From Campylobacteraceae bacterium (GTDB taxonomy: Bacteria > Campylobacterota > Campylobacteria > Campylobacterales > Sulfurovaceae), in assembly GCA_027056615.1 (NCBI GenBank), contig JALUKJ010000340.1, positions 1 through 7,820 of the forward strand: 7,820 bases of DNA, read 5' to 3'. The translations under genes were made by a program, and so were the position numbers. Below the pieces are notes generated by a model. It did no database searches and was not told where the DNA came from. It saw only the letters and a program-made list of their open reading frames with translations. How positions within the stretch are numbered: position 1 is the first letter of the stretch; each line of letters opens with the position of its first letter. This document shows positions 1 through 6,285 of this stretch, piece by piece.

Positions 1-10
1 GGTATTTATT

Positions 11-36
11 TCACTCAATATTGACCTATTGAGTGA
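11..36. repeat. Perfect 10-bp inverted repeat (candidate terminator or operator)
   Basis: The arm at 11-20 (TCACTCAATA) is exactly complementary to 27-36 (TATTGAGTGA), leaving a 6-base loop. On the plus strand a moderately T-rich stretch follows (from about 37 to 64), so the simplest reading is the terminator of a gene ending to the left of the window. The T-tract is interrupted and the stem is only moderately G+C-rich, so a protein-binding palindrome upstream of the rhodanese gene is also possible. Confidence 0.45.
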
Positions 37-164
37 TTCTTGATACTTTAGTCTTTTCTCTTTAAATCTTCTTTAATTTTTTCTAATTGTTAAGTGCTTA
101 GGAGACATACCATATATTTTTATGTAAAGTGTAATAAATTTATATTCAAAGGAATTATATAATT

Positions 165-506
165 ATGAGTGAAATATTAAAGAAATCAAATATTACTTCA
201 TCAGAGTTGGTATCATTATTAAAAGATAGAGCTAAGGGAAATGCAGATTTTATTTTAGTAGATGTTAGAGAGCAGATGGAGTATGATTCAGGTCACATTA
301 AGGGTGTTGATATGCTAAAACCTACTTCTATTTTTCAGTCTTGGGCACAATCATTTCTTGATGAGAATAAAGATAAAACAGTTATTTTTACTTGTAGAAC
401 AGGAAGCCGTTCTGGACAAGTTCAAAATGTATTTAGACAAAATGGTATGGAAAATGTGATTAACCACATAGGTGGAATTATGAGTTATGTGGGTGAAATT
501 GAATAA
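165..506 (+). CDS. Single-domain rhodanese-like sulfurtransferase
   Basis: This is a 113-residue cytoplasmic protein consisting of one rhodanese domain; there is no signal peptide or membrane segment. Diagnostic features are the early VDVRE strand (residues 32-36), the GHIKG turn (43-47), and the active-site loop CRTGSRS with the persulfide-forming cysteine C77 at residues 77-83. The final GG motif (103-104) is also typical. Rhodanese domains carry sulfane sulfur as a cysteine persulfide and pass it to acceptors such as cyanide, thiols or sulfur-carrier proteins; the physiological acceptor here cannot be told. The length equals one domain, as in GlpE/PspE-type proteins. The start has AAAGGA at 148-153, with a rather long 11-base spacer made almost entirely of the AT palindrome 153-164. 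A strong hairpin follows the stop, so it is probably a single-gene unit. The family call is firm and the specific substrate is unknown. Confidence 0.92.
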   Translation: MSEILKKSNITSSELVSLLKDRAKGNADFILVDVREQMEYDSGHIKGVDMLKPTSIFQSWAQSFLDENKDKTVIFTCRTGSRSGQVQNVFRQNGMENVINHIGGIMSYVGEIE

Positions 507-510
507 CTTG

Positions 511-541
511 ATTTTATCAAACAATCTTTGTTTGATAAAAT
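511..541 (+). terminator. Rho-independent terminator after the rhodanese gene
   Basis: A 14-bp perfect stem pairs 511-524 (ATTTTATCAAACAA) with 528-541, with a 3-base loop at 525-527. It starts 5 bases after the rhodanese stop codon. An A/T-rich tract follows and ends in a run of T at 557-564. The stem is nearly symmetric and flanked by A/T on both sides. It separates the rhodanese from the cytochrome gene. Confidence 0.8.
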
Positions 542-578
542 ATATATATTTTAATTCTTTTTTTGCTACTCTTACGGC

Positions 579-1886
579 ATGAAAAAGATTCTTATTTTAA
601 TTGCCTTAATACTTATTGCACTACTTGCTTGGGTTTTTCAACCTAAAATTCTTCCTTATTATGAACAACTCACAAAAGAGCGTGTTGGACTCAATGTTGA
701 TTTACAGCCAAAGGCACAAAAAGAGGCTAAATTTGTTGGCTCTAAGAAGTGTCAAGAGTGTCATAAAGAGCAGTATAGTGCTTGGAATCACTCTCTTCAC
801 TCAAAGATGATACAAGATATCAAGAAAGATAGCTCAGTTGTGGTAGCAGACTTCTCTAAACTTCCTAAAGATGCTGATTTTACTTTAAAAGAAGCCGTCT
901 ATACTATTGGTTCTAAGTTTAAACAACGTTATATGATTCCTGCTAAGATTAATGGAAAAGATGACTTTAGATTAGGAAATTACCAATGGAATGTAGAAAA
1001 TAAAAAATGGCAACACTTTAAACCATATAAATATTGGTATAAAGATGCCTACAAGCATGATAATCATGAGTTCCCAACCTCAAATACTTGTGATGGTTGT
1101 CACTTTACAGGTTATATGTCAACACAAAAAAGGGTAGAACCTGCAATTGCTTGTGAAAGTTGTCATGGAGCTGGAAGTAAACATGTTGAAGATGATAATA
1201 GTCCAATATATAAAGCCACAATGGCAGACCCTATTCGTGCTACAGAGGTCTGTTTACAGTGTCACATGAGAAATAGAGATAAAAAGTTAGATAGCAATAT
1301 TTCTGTTAAAGATTTGTGGGCTATTGCAAAAGATTATCCTTATGGATATGAAGCAGGAAAACCTCTAATTGACTACAAAAAAGTAGCTCCATTTACTTTA
1401 GGTAAAGAGACAAAAGAGTTTTGGGCAAATGGTGCAGCTAAAAAGAATAGAACCCAAGGAAATGAGTTTGTACATGACACTATGTATAAGCATGGAATTA
1501 CCTGTATTAATTGCCATAACCCACATAGCTTAAGTAATAGAGCAGACAAACCAGAGGGTAATCAAGCTTGTTTGAAGTGTCACTCTTTTGGTTCAGTAAT
1601 TGGCCCTCATCAATCTTCAATAGAGGCACATACACATCACAAAGCCAATTCAAAAGGTTCACTATGTATTGAGTGTCACATGCCAAAAACAGCACGACAC
1701 ACAGGAAAATCACCATTAACAGTTCGTTCTCATAAATTTGAGTTTACTTCACCTTCTGAGACCAAGTTTTATAAAATGCCAAAAGAGACAAATGCATGTG
1801 CTTCATGTCATAAAGAGAAGAGTTTAGATGAACTTCAAAAAGATTTAGAGAGTTGGGGTATGGTTGAGTGGGGAAAAAAGAATTAA
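579..1886 (+). CDS. Membrane-anchored octahaem c-type cytochrome (cytochrome c554-like family)
   Basis: This 435-residue protein has an N-terminal hydrophobic segment (about 4-20) with no clear cleavage site, so it is probably anchored in the inner membrane facing the periplasm. Eight CXXCH haem motifs begin at C58, C171, C192, C225, C309, C331, C363 and C407. Many further histidines could be distal haem ligands (H71, H74, H146, H160, H163, H202, H299, H305, H316, H344, H351, H353, H354, H374, H385). The GITCINCHNPHS stretch (306-317) and the C-terminal CIECHMPK to NACASCHKEK region are typical of multihaem proteins annotated as cytochrome c554/paired-CXXCH types. It presumably carries electrons or reduces a small periplasmic substrate, but neither is shown. 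No NapC/NrfH-type quinol oxidase partner is encoded beside it. The first haem pair is separated by a long haem-free stretch (62-171), which could be a substrate or docking region. No convincing Shine-Dalgarno sequence precedes this ATG, although the reading frame and signal anchor support it. Confidence 0.88.
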   Translation: MKKILILIALILIALLAWVFQPKILPYYEQLTKERVGLNVDLQPKAQKEAKFVGSKKCQECHKEQYSAWNHSLHSKMIQDIKKDSSVVVADFSKLPKDADFTLKEAVYTIGSKFKQRYMIPAKINGKDDFRLGNYQWNVENKKWQHFKPYKYWYKDAYKHDNHEFPTSNTCDGCHFTGYMSTQKRVEPAIACESCHGAGSKHVEDDNSPIYKATMADPIRATEVCLQCHMRNRDKKLDSNISVKDLWAIAKDYPYGYEAGKPLIDYKKVAPFTLGKETKEFWANGAAKKNRTQGNEFVHDTMYKHGITCINCHNPHSLSNRADKPEGNQACLKCHSFGSVIGPHQSSIEAHTHHKANSKGSLCIECHMPKTARHTGKSPLTVRSHKFEFTSPSETKFYKMPKETNACASCHKEKSLDELQKDLESWGMVEWGKKN

Positions 1887-1916
1887 TATTCGGAAACATC
1901 CATCTCTAATCTGTAA

Positions 1917-1922
1917 TATGAT
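1917..1922 (+). promoter_or_regulatory. Candidate -10 box for the acidic membrane protein gene
   Basis: TATGAT matches the sigma-70 -10 consensus at five of six positions and lies about 40 bases upstream of the next start codon. A T-rich run follows at 1929-1935. No -35 box is evident, as is usual in Campylobacterota. Read-through from the cytochrome gene is an alternative, because no clear terminator is seen in the 75-base gap. Confidence 0.35.
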
Positions 1923-1961
1923 AAAGTATTTTTTTATAAAAATGAATAAAAATGGGAAAAA

Positions 1962-2525
1962 ATGTCTAACAAGTCAAATATTTTACTAAAAATTCTTATT
2001 GTTGTAGCACTGATTCTTGCTGGATTGGTTTTTTATAGTAATAAGATAATGCATGAAAAACCGATACATGAGAAGAGTGTAGTAGTAACAAGTGTAGTTA
2101 TGCCACATCCTCCTTTGAGTGATAAGAGTAGTAAGATAGAGGAAGAAAAAGTAGTAAAAGAAGATACTAAAAAAGAGAGTAATGAGAGTGAAGAATTTGT
2201 TAAGGATGATGAATTAAATAATAGTTCTATTGAGTTAACTCCAGATATTCCTAAAGATGAGGTAGAAGTTATTGCAGATGATAGTTTAGATGAACCTGAA
2301 GTTGTTATTAATGATGAAACAGAAGTTATAGATGATAGTGTAGTAGAAGAGGCATTGCCTATTGAAGAACCTCCAATTGTTAGTAGTGATGAAGTAAAGG
2401 TTATTGAAAATATTCCTCAAGAACAACAAATACCAATAAAAAAACCTAAAATAGATTTAGGAAAACGTATTGGTGGAGATGAAGAGAAAGAGCAAAATGT
2501 AGATTTAGGGGTGCAACTATTTTAA
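1962..2525 (+). CDS. Unrecognised single-pass membrane protein with acidic, repetitive tail
   Basis: This 187-residue protein belongs to no family that I recognise. A lysine-containing N-terminus leads into one hydrophobic segment (about 8-26), followed by a long tail that is probably periplasmic. From about residue 55 to 150 the tail is dominated by Glu, Asp, Val, Ile, Ser and Pro and is predicted to be disordered. It contains a degenerate motif of the form EV-x-VI-x-(D/E) around residues 100, 113, 121 and 144. The last 27 residues differ: they are basic then acidic, with the tetrapeptide I/V-DLG at 164-167 and again at 180-183, ending VQLF. The layout of an N-terminal anchor plus a Pro/Glu/Lys-bearing spacer recalls TonB-like or cell-envelope spanning proteins, but no TonB C-terminal domain is present. 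GGGA at 1954-1957 supports the ATG start. It ends tail to tail with the opposite-strand YqaA-like gene, overlapping it by 4 bases. Confidence 0.75.
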   Translation: MSNKSNILLKILIVVALILAGLVFYSNKIMHEKPIHEKSVVVTSVVMPHPPLSDKSSKIEEEKVVKEDTKKESNESEEFVKDDELNNSSIELTPDIPKDEVEVIADDSLDEPEVVINDETEVIDDSVVEEALPIEEPPIVSSDEVKVIENIPQEQQIPIKKPKIDLGKRIGGDEEKEQNVDLGVQLF

Positions 2526-2944
2526 GCAATAGTAAAATACCATCCCATTACTAAAACTAAATATCTCCCAAATTTTGCCACTAATACCAATAAAAAGAAT
2601 TTCCAAAAAGGGTAACGAGCCACACCACCTGCTAGTGTAAAAAAGTCACCAACCAACGGTAGCCAAGAGAGAAGTAGTGTATATGCTCCATATTTCTCAA
2701 ATAAGTTAGTAAATTTTGTAAATTTCTCTTTGTTGACAATATTTTTGTTCTCTAAAAACTTCTCTCCTTGGTAGCCTAAAATGTAGTTAACCACAGCCCC
2801 TAAAGTATTTCCAAGCGTTGCCCAAATAAGTAGCCAAAGAGCAGAGTATCCCTCATTTAAATCGTATAAAAGTATGGCTTCACTTCCTAAAGGGAAAAGG
2901 GTTGCTGAGATAAGAGCCGATATAAAAAGGGTAGTGTAGACCAC
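2522..2944 (-). CDS. YqaA/DedA-family (VTT domain) inner-membrane protein
   Basis: This 140-residue integral membrane protein has hydrophobic segments at about 3-27, 33-57, 87-109 and 113-137. The WLPLVGDFFTLAGG stretch (94-107), followed by the R110-P112-F113 signature and the KFGRY motif (124-128), matches the YqaA branch of the DedA/VTT superfamily. Members of the wider superfamily include lipid flippases and proteins needed for membrane homeostasis; YqaA itself is poorly characterised, so the substrate is not assigned. The start is GTG (2942-2944), because an in-frame stop (TAA) lies only two codons upstream and no early ATG exists. It begins two bases after the stop of the molybdoenzyme gene with only a weak ribosome site, which suggests translational coupling. 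Its stop codon overlaps the stop of the convergent gene. Confidence 0.85.
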   Translation of the reverse strand: MVYTTLFISALISATLFPLGSEAILLYDLNEGYSALWLLIWATLGNTLGAVVNYILGYQGEKFLENKNIVNKEKFTKFTNLFEKYGAYTLLLSWLPLVGDFFTLAGGVARYPFWKFFLLVLVAKFGRYLVLVMGWYFTIA

Positions 2945-2946
2945 GT

Positions 2947-4737
2947 TTAGTTAAGTGCTTCTATTTTAACCTTAACCTCTTGATAACAAGCAGAGTCCCC
3001 CTCATCACTTATAATACTTGGTGTTAAAAAGTTTACTCCAATACTATTAGCCGTAATTACAACAGTGTCTTCTCGCATATCTTCGCAATTTTTAACTACA
3101 AAATTGTGTTCACCATGTTCAGAAAATACATTTACCTCTTGCTCATCTTCAAAGCCAAGGTTTGGGTGTAGTGTAATCCTATTGTCTCGTTTAAATTGAG
3201 TGTTTAAAGCCTTATTTGCCTTTGGAGTTAATAGCCAATAGTCCTCTATGACTTTCTCTTTTTTTGACTTTCTTCTAGCTCGTGTGAACTGTTTGGTCTT
3301 AATAAAATCATCATCAAACTCATCAGGAAATACAAACTCCTCTTCTCCATGTTCTCCAAAACCATCACAATATGGACTCTTTTTATATGCAGGGTGTAGG
3401 TAGTAGTCATCTACTTTTGTACATTGGTCAAGCCAAAAGTTTAGGTAATGCTCTTTACTCTCTAATGGCTCAAATCCAAATTTTTGAAGTAGGGTATTGC
3501 TAAATTCATATTCACTTATGCCATAGTCACACTCATGCACTTTTCTCATAGGGTTTACATATTGGTGTCCATAGCTTAGGCGAATATCTTCCTTTTCAAA
3601 AAAGTTTTTAGCAGGAATGACAATGTCAGCCATAGCAGAGGTTTCATTCTCATAAAGACCATAGTAAATGATGGTTTTTGTCTTTTTAAGCTCTTTTATT
3701 ACTCTATTACTATCAGGCATGGAGGATACAGGGTTTCCACCTTGAATAAGTACGGTTTCAAAGTTACCAAAAGGGGTATTTACCTTGTGTACTTTGTGAG
3801 TTTTTACATCAAACGGATTTTTAAAGTTTAGTTTTGAGTTTCCTAAAAAGCCAATGCCACACCCCTCTTTTCCAAATTTACCTAAAATTACAGCCAAGGA
3901 GTCAATGGCTTGAAGTGTTAGGTGACCTGTAGAGTATTTTTGAACTCCATTTCCTACTAAGAAGACGGTTTTTTTACCTTTTATCATCTCTAAAATATGT
4001 CCCATCTCTTGTAAATTAGTTCCTATATACTCTAAAATAGGGCGAATTCTAAACTCTTGGGTAAACTCATAGTAATCCTCATGGTCAGGGGCATATTTTT
4101 CTATAAACTCTTTGTCTTCAAAGTCTCCCATGAGTGCGAAACGTGTTAACATAATAGCTGTGAAAAAGTCAGAACGAGGGGAAATTTGTAGGTGTATATC
4201 TGCTTTTTTTGCAATAGCAGTTTTAACAGGGTCAATTACAATGATTTGTTTTCCCTCTAAGTATGTCATAAGGTGAGAAGCTGTTACGGTAATGTTTTTT
4301 CCCCATACTATAACTACTTCTGCTTTTCCTATCTGCTCTGGTGGTAAGATATGATTGACCTCTCGACCCTCTACAATTCCTGCATCACCTGAACCGTCAC
4401 AAAGTGTTCCTTTTGTGGTTGTTCCATCTATCTTTTCAAAGAGCAGGTTGGTAATCTCTTGCATAACTCCAAAATTTCCTGAACCTCTCCAAAGAAGTTT
4501 AGCATGGCTATCAAGTGCCTCTTTTGTTGCTTCAAGAGCTTCTTCTAAACTTACCTCTTCACCATTAACACGAGCCTTTTTAATACGTGGCTCCTCTAAC
4601 ATATATTTGTTTAATAAGGCACACAATGCACCGTTTGAAGTAGGGTGAGAAGTATCGGCTTCTATCTTTCCATCTTTTACCACAATACCACACGCATCAG
4701 GACAATCTAGCCCACATGTTGTTTTTATTTCACTCAT
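2947..4737 (-). CDS. Cytoplasmic molybdopterin (bis-MGD) oxidoreductase, short form
   Basis: This 596-residue member of the DMSO-reductase superfamily starts with a [4Fe-4S] motif, C8-x3-C12-x3-C16-x22-C39, within the sequence TCGLDCPDACG. That sequence resembles the CPLDCPDxC subgroup of BisC/YoaE-like oxidoreductases. C113 in GTLCDGSGDAG lies where the molybdenum-ligating residue is expected, so a cysteine ligand is likely; no selenocysteine codon is involved. The WGKNITVTASH stretch is the usual cofactor-binding element. The C-terminal portion from about residue 500 (LLTPKANKALNTQF, then VNFLTPS) is the molydopterin dinucleotide-binding domain. There is no twin-arginine signal, so the enzyme acts in the cytoplasm, and at 596 residues it is shorter than most family members (about 700 or more). 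No electron-transfer or membrane-anchor subunit is encoded nearby. The substrate is unknown. The ATG overlaps the upstream gene's TGA as ATGA (4734-4737), indicating coupled translation. Confidence 0.9.
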   Translation of the reverse strand: MSEIKTTCGLDCPDACGIVVKDGKIEADTSHPTSNGALCALLNKYMLEEPRIKKARVNGEEVSLEEALEATKEALDSHAKLLWRGSGNFGVMQEITNLLFEKIDGTTTKGTLCDGSGDAGIVEGREVNHILPPEQIGKAEVVIVWGKNITVTASHLMTYLEGKQIIVIDPVKTAIAKKADIHLQISPRSDFFTAIMLTRFALMGDFEDKEFIEKYAPDHEDYYEFTQEFRIRPILEYIGTNLQEMGHILEMIKGKKTVFLVGNGVQKYSTGHLTLQAIDSLAVILGKFGKEGCGIGFLGNSKLNFKNPFDVKTHKVHKVNTPFGNFETVLIQGGNPVSSMPDSNRVIKELKKTKTIIYYGLYENETSAMADIVIPAKNFFEKEDIRLSYGHQYVNPMRKVHECDYGISEYEFSNTLLQKFGFEPLESKEHYLNFWLDQCTKVDDYYLHPAYKKSPYCDGFGEHGEEEFVFPDEFDDDFIKTKQFTRARRKSKKEKVIEDYWLLTPKANKALNTQFKRDNRITLHPNLGFEDEQEVNVFSEHGEHNFVVKNCEDMREDTVVITANSIGVNFLTPSIISDEGDSACYQEVKVKIEALN

Positions 4738-5525
4738 TTTAACTCAACCTTTAATAGTTTTGAAAAACTCTCTTTTGGATTTTTAATAATAATCTCTGTA
4801 CGATAAGAGGAGATAAATTTTTTATCTGTTACTGCCCAAATTTTAGATACTTTATATCTGGTTGCTTTGTCATTAATGTAGATGGTTTTCTTCTTAATAT
4901 CTTTTAGTTCTTCAGATTCTAAAAAGAGTACCAATTTAGCAGAGGTTAAATCTTTAAGTTCTGCTAGAGGTGTTCCCATATTGACAAAATCTCCTTTATG
5001 TACTAGAAGATGGTTCAAAAATTTATTGTGAATGGTAATTGTTTTTTTACTAATACTATCTTTAAGTCTTGCTATCTCAAACTCTAAATCAAGCTTCTGT
5101 TTTTTCAGTGAGTCTATCTTCTCTTTTGTACTAAAATATTGTGTTTTAGTATTAGTAAAAGTGTAAAATGCATTATCTTTTTGGCTCTTTGAAGCTGAAA
5201 CTATATTGGAAATACGTGAGTAGTACTCCTCTTGTCTATCAAGTGACTCTTTTAATGCAGATAAAATCTTACGATTGGTTGTTATCATGCTTTTTATTAG
5301 TTTTAGAGAGGCTCTACTAGATGAGAGTTTAACTTTATCTAATTTCTCATCTAATTTTATAATAGTGCTAGAGTGAACTCTTTTTCCTTCTAAATCTATT
5401 TTTGCTACTATAACCTGTGCCGAAACAGCTGATTTTAGAGTAATGCTCTCCAAAGGCTCTACCTTTGCATAATGGACTTTAGAAAAAAGTAATAATGGTG
5501 TTAAGAGTAATAGTATGTATCTCAT
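4734..5525 (-). CDS. Exported HlyD/RND membrane-fusion-like adaptor protein
   Basis: This 263-residue protein has a hydrophobic signal sequence (about 3-15), so it is periplasmic or anchored. It has the layout of a membrane-fusion (periplasmic adaptor) protein. There is a first half of a barrel-sandwich (lipoyl-like) domain at about 28-58 and a helical, coiled-coil-prone hairpin at about 60-160 rich in Lys, Leu, Ser and Glu. The second lipoyl-like half is at about 161-192, including the VHKGDFVNMGTPLAEL turn, and a beta-barrel-like segment runs to about 248. Such adaptors normally link an inner-membrane transporter to an outer-membrane channel, but neither partner is encoded here. The identification rests on architecture and the lipoyl-turn motif. 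It is the first gene of the operon, with a TATAAT box 24 bases upstream of the start and only a weak ribosome site, AAAGA. The protein is shorter than most HlyD proteins. Confidence 0.7.
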   Translation of the reverse strand: MRYILLLLTPLLLFSKVHYAKVEPLESITLKSAVSAQVIVAKIDLEGKRVHSSTIIKLDEKLDKVKLSSSRASLKLIKSMITTNRKILSALKESLDRQEEYYSRISNIVSASKSQKDNAFYTFTNTKTQYFSTKEKIDSLKKQKLDLEFEIARLKDSISKKTITIHNKFLNHLLVHKGDFVNMGTPLAELKDLTSAKLVLFLESEELKDIKKKTIYINDKATRYKVSKIWAVTDKKFISSYRTEIIIKNPKESFSKLLKVELK

Positions 5526-5548
5526 TTTTAATATCTTTTTTTTGGTCG

Positions 5549-5554
5549 ATTATA
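5549..5554 (-). promoter_or_regulatory. -10 box (TATAAT) of the adaptor-molybdoenzyme-YqaA operon
   Basis: On the minus strand the sequence reads CGTTATAATCG, a perfect sigma-70 -10 hexamer, with transcription expected to begin about 7 bases on (near 5541). That gives a leader of roughly 16 bases before the ATG. The upstream DNA is A/T-rich with T-runs and has no clear -35, in keeping with Campylobacterota promoters. A second, weaker TATAAC lies at 5584-5589 on the same strand. Confidence 0.65.
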
Positions 5555-5631
5555 ACGAGAAATTTTAAAAAGAGCAAAAAAAGGTTATACTTTAAAAAAT
5601 AAAATATAGGATTGAGTTTTTGAGAGGCATA

Positions 5632-5649
5632 AAAAATATTGATATTTTT
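5632..5649 (-). terminator. Weak A/T-only hairpin after the TlpA-like gene
   Basis: Directly downstream of the TlpA-like stop codon (minus direction) the arms 5642-5649 and 5632-5639 are complementary (AAAAATAT with ATATTTTT). They form a short stem of 7 to 8 A-T pairs around a very small loop, ending in a run of T. It may act as a weak terminator. The lack of G-C pairs makes this uncertain. Confidence 0.35.
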
Positions 5650-5655
5650 GATTAA

Positions 5656-6153
5656 TTATTTTAAAGCCCCATAAATCTTCTCAAATTTTTCAAGGCTTAA
5701 ACTTCCACGGTATGCCAATTTTGGCTCTCCTTTTTTATCAAAAACTACAATAAAAGGGATAGAGCCTCTCCATTTCGCTTTAAGCTTCATAAGTCTAATA
5801 AACTTCATATTATCTTCTCTTGTTAAAAGGGTATAGTTTATCTTATGTTCTTCTTTAAACTTTTTTAAACCCTCTTTATCATAACCATGAATATCAAAGG
5901 CTAATAGTTTTAAATCTTTGTACTTTTTATCCATAAGCTTTTTTAGAGTAGGAATTTCGTTTAGACAAGGTTTACAGTTGTGTCCAAAGAATAGTAGAAT
6001 AACAACACTATTGTTGTATTCATTAAATACCATTTTATCATTTTGAGTGTTAACCGTGATGTTATTATCTTCAATGGTTTGAATAGTAAATGTATCATTT
6101 GCAAAAGCAAAAAGTGTTAATAGTAAATAGAAAAACAGAAATTGTTTTTTCAT
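5656..6153 (-). CDS. TlpA/ResA-like periplasmic thiol-disulfide oxidoreductase
   Basis: This 165-residue protein has a cleavable-looking signal peptide (residues 1 to about 18, ending FAFA-ND), so it is exported to the periplasm. A thioredoxin fold follows. The redox motif is C60-K-P-C63 in the strand FFGHNCKPCLNEIPTL, and the cis-proline is P133 in RGSIPFIVVFD. In most TlpA/ResA proteins the residue before the first cysteine is Trp; here it is Asn, preceded by Gly-His. These proteins usually keep thiols reduced in the periplasm, for example for cytochrome c maturation. With an octahaem cytochrome in the same window that role is plausible but inferred. The ATG is well supported by AAGGAGT (6159-6165) at a good spacing. 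It is transcribed away from lptE and is followed by a weak hairpin. Confidence 0.85.
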   Translation of the reverse strand: MKKQFLFFYLLLTLFAFANDTFTIQTIEDNNITVNTQNDKMVFNEYNNSVVILLFFGHNCKPCLNEIPTLKKLMDKKYKDLKLLAFDIHGYDKEGLKKFKEEHKINYTLLTREDNMKFIRLMKLKAKWRGSIPFIVVFDKKGEPKLAYRGSLSLEKFEKIYGALK

Positions 6154-6174
6154 CAGTTACTCCTTTTTTATAGA

Positions 6175-6180
6175 ATTATA
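6175..6180 (-). promoter_or_regulatory. -10 box (TATAAT) for the TlpA-like gene
   Basis: On the minus strand TATAAT at 6175-6180 lies about 22 bases upstream of the ATG. It implies a very short leader that begins almost at the ribosome binding site AAGGAGT (6159-6165). The flanking DNA is A/T-rich without a clear -35. Confidence 0.55.
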
Positions 6181-6279
6181 GTTGTTTAAAGATTAAAAAG
6201 AGAATAAATAACTAAATATCATATAAATTATAAATTTTACTTATAATATTTCTCTTGATTATTTTTAACCTTTATCCGT

Positions 6280-6285
6280 TATAAT
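6280..6285 (+). promoter_or_regulatory. -10 box (TATAAT) of the lptE-folC unit
   Basis: TATAAT in the context CCGTTATAATTC lies 18 bases before the lptE start. The transcript would begin near 6292, right at the ribosome site AAAGG (6292-6296), giving a leader of only about 12 bases. The core CGTTATAAT is shared with the promoter of the adaptor operon at 5549-5554. Confidence 0.6.

Noticed and set aside
616..810. Open frame of 64 codons on the plus strand overlapping the cytochrome gene
   Set aside because: It lies in another frame of a gene with eight conserved CXXCH motifs; no family features or ribosome site of its own.
1507..1716. Open frame on the minus strand opposite the cytochrome gene
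   Set aside because: It is the antisense shadow of the cytochrome coding region; its composition (Leu, Val, Cys) follows from the complementary codons.
579..1886. Identification as the epsilonproteobacterial hydroxylamine reductase-like octahaem protein
   Set aside because: The haem count fits, but no HaoC/NapC-like partner lies beside it and the protein is shorter and differs in motif context; the broader c554-like label is safer.
1962..2525. Identification as TonB
   Set aside because: The anchor plus acidic/proline-containing spacer looks similar, but the conserved TonB C-terminal domain and ExbB/ExbD neighbours are missing.
4355..4648. Plus-strand open frame of 97 codons opposite the molybdoenzyme
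   Set aside because: It covers the conserved Mo-ligand and cofactor-binding part of the real minus-strand gene, and its Ser/Pro-rich composition is typical of an antisense shadow.
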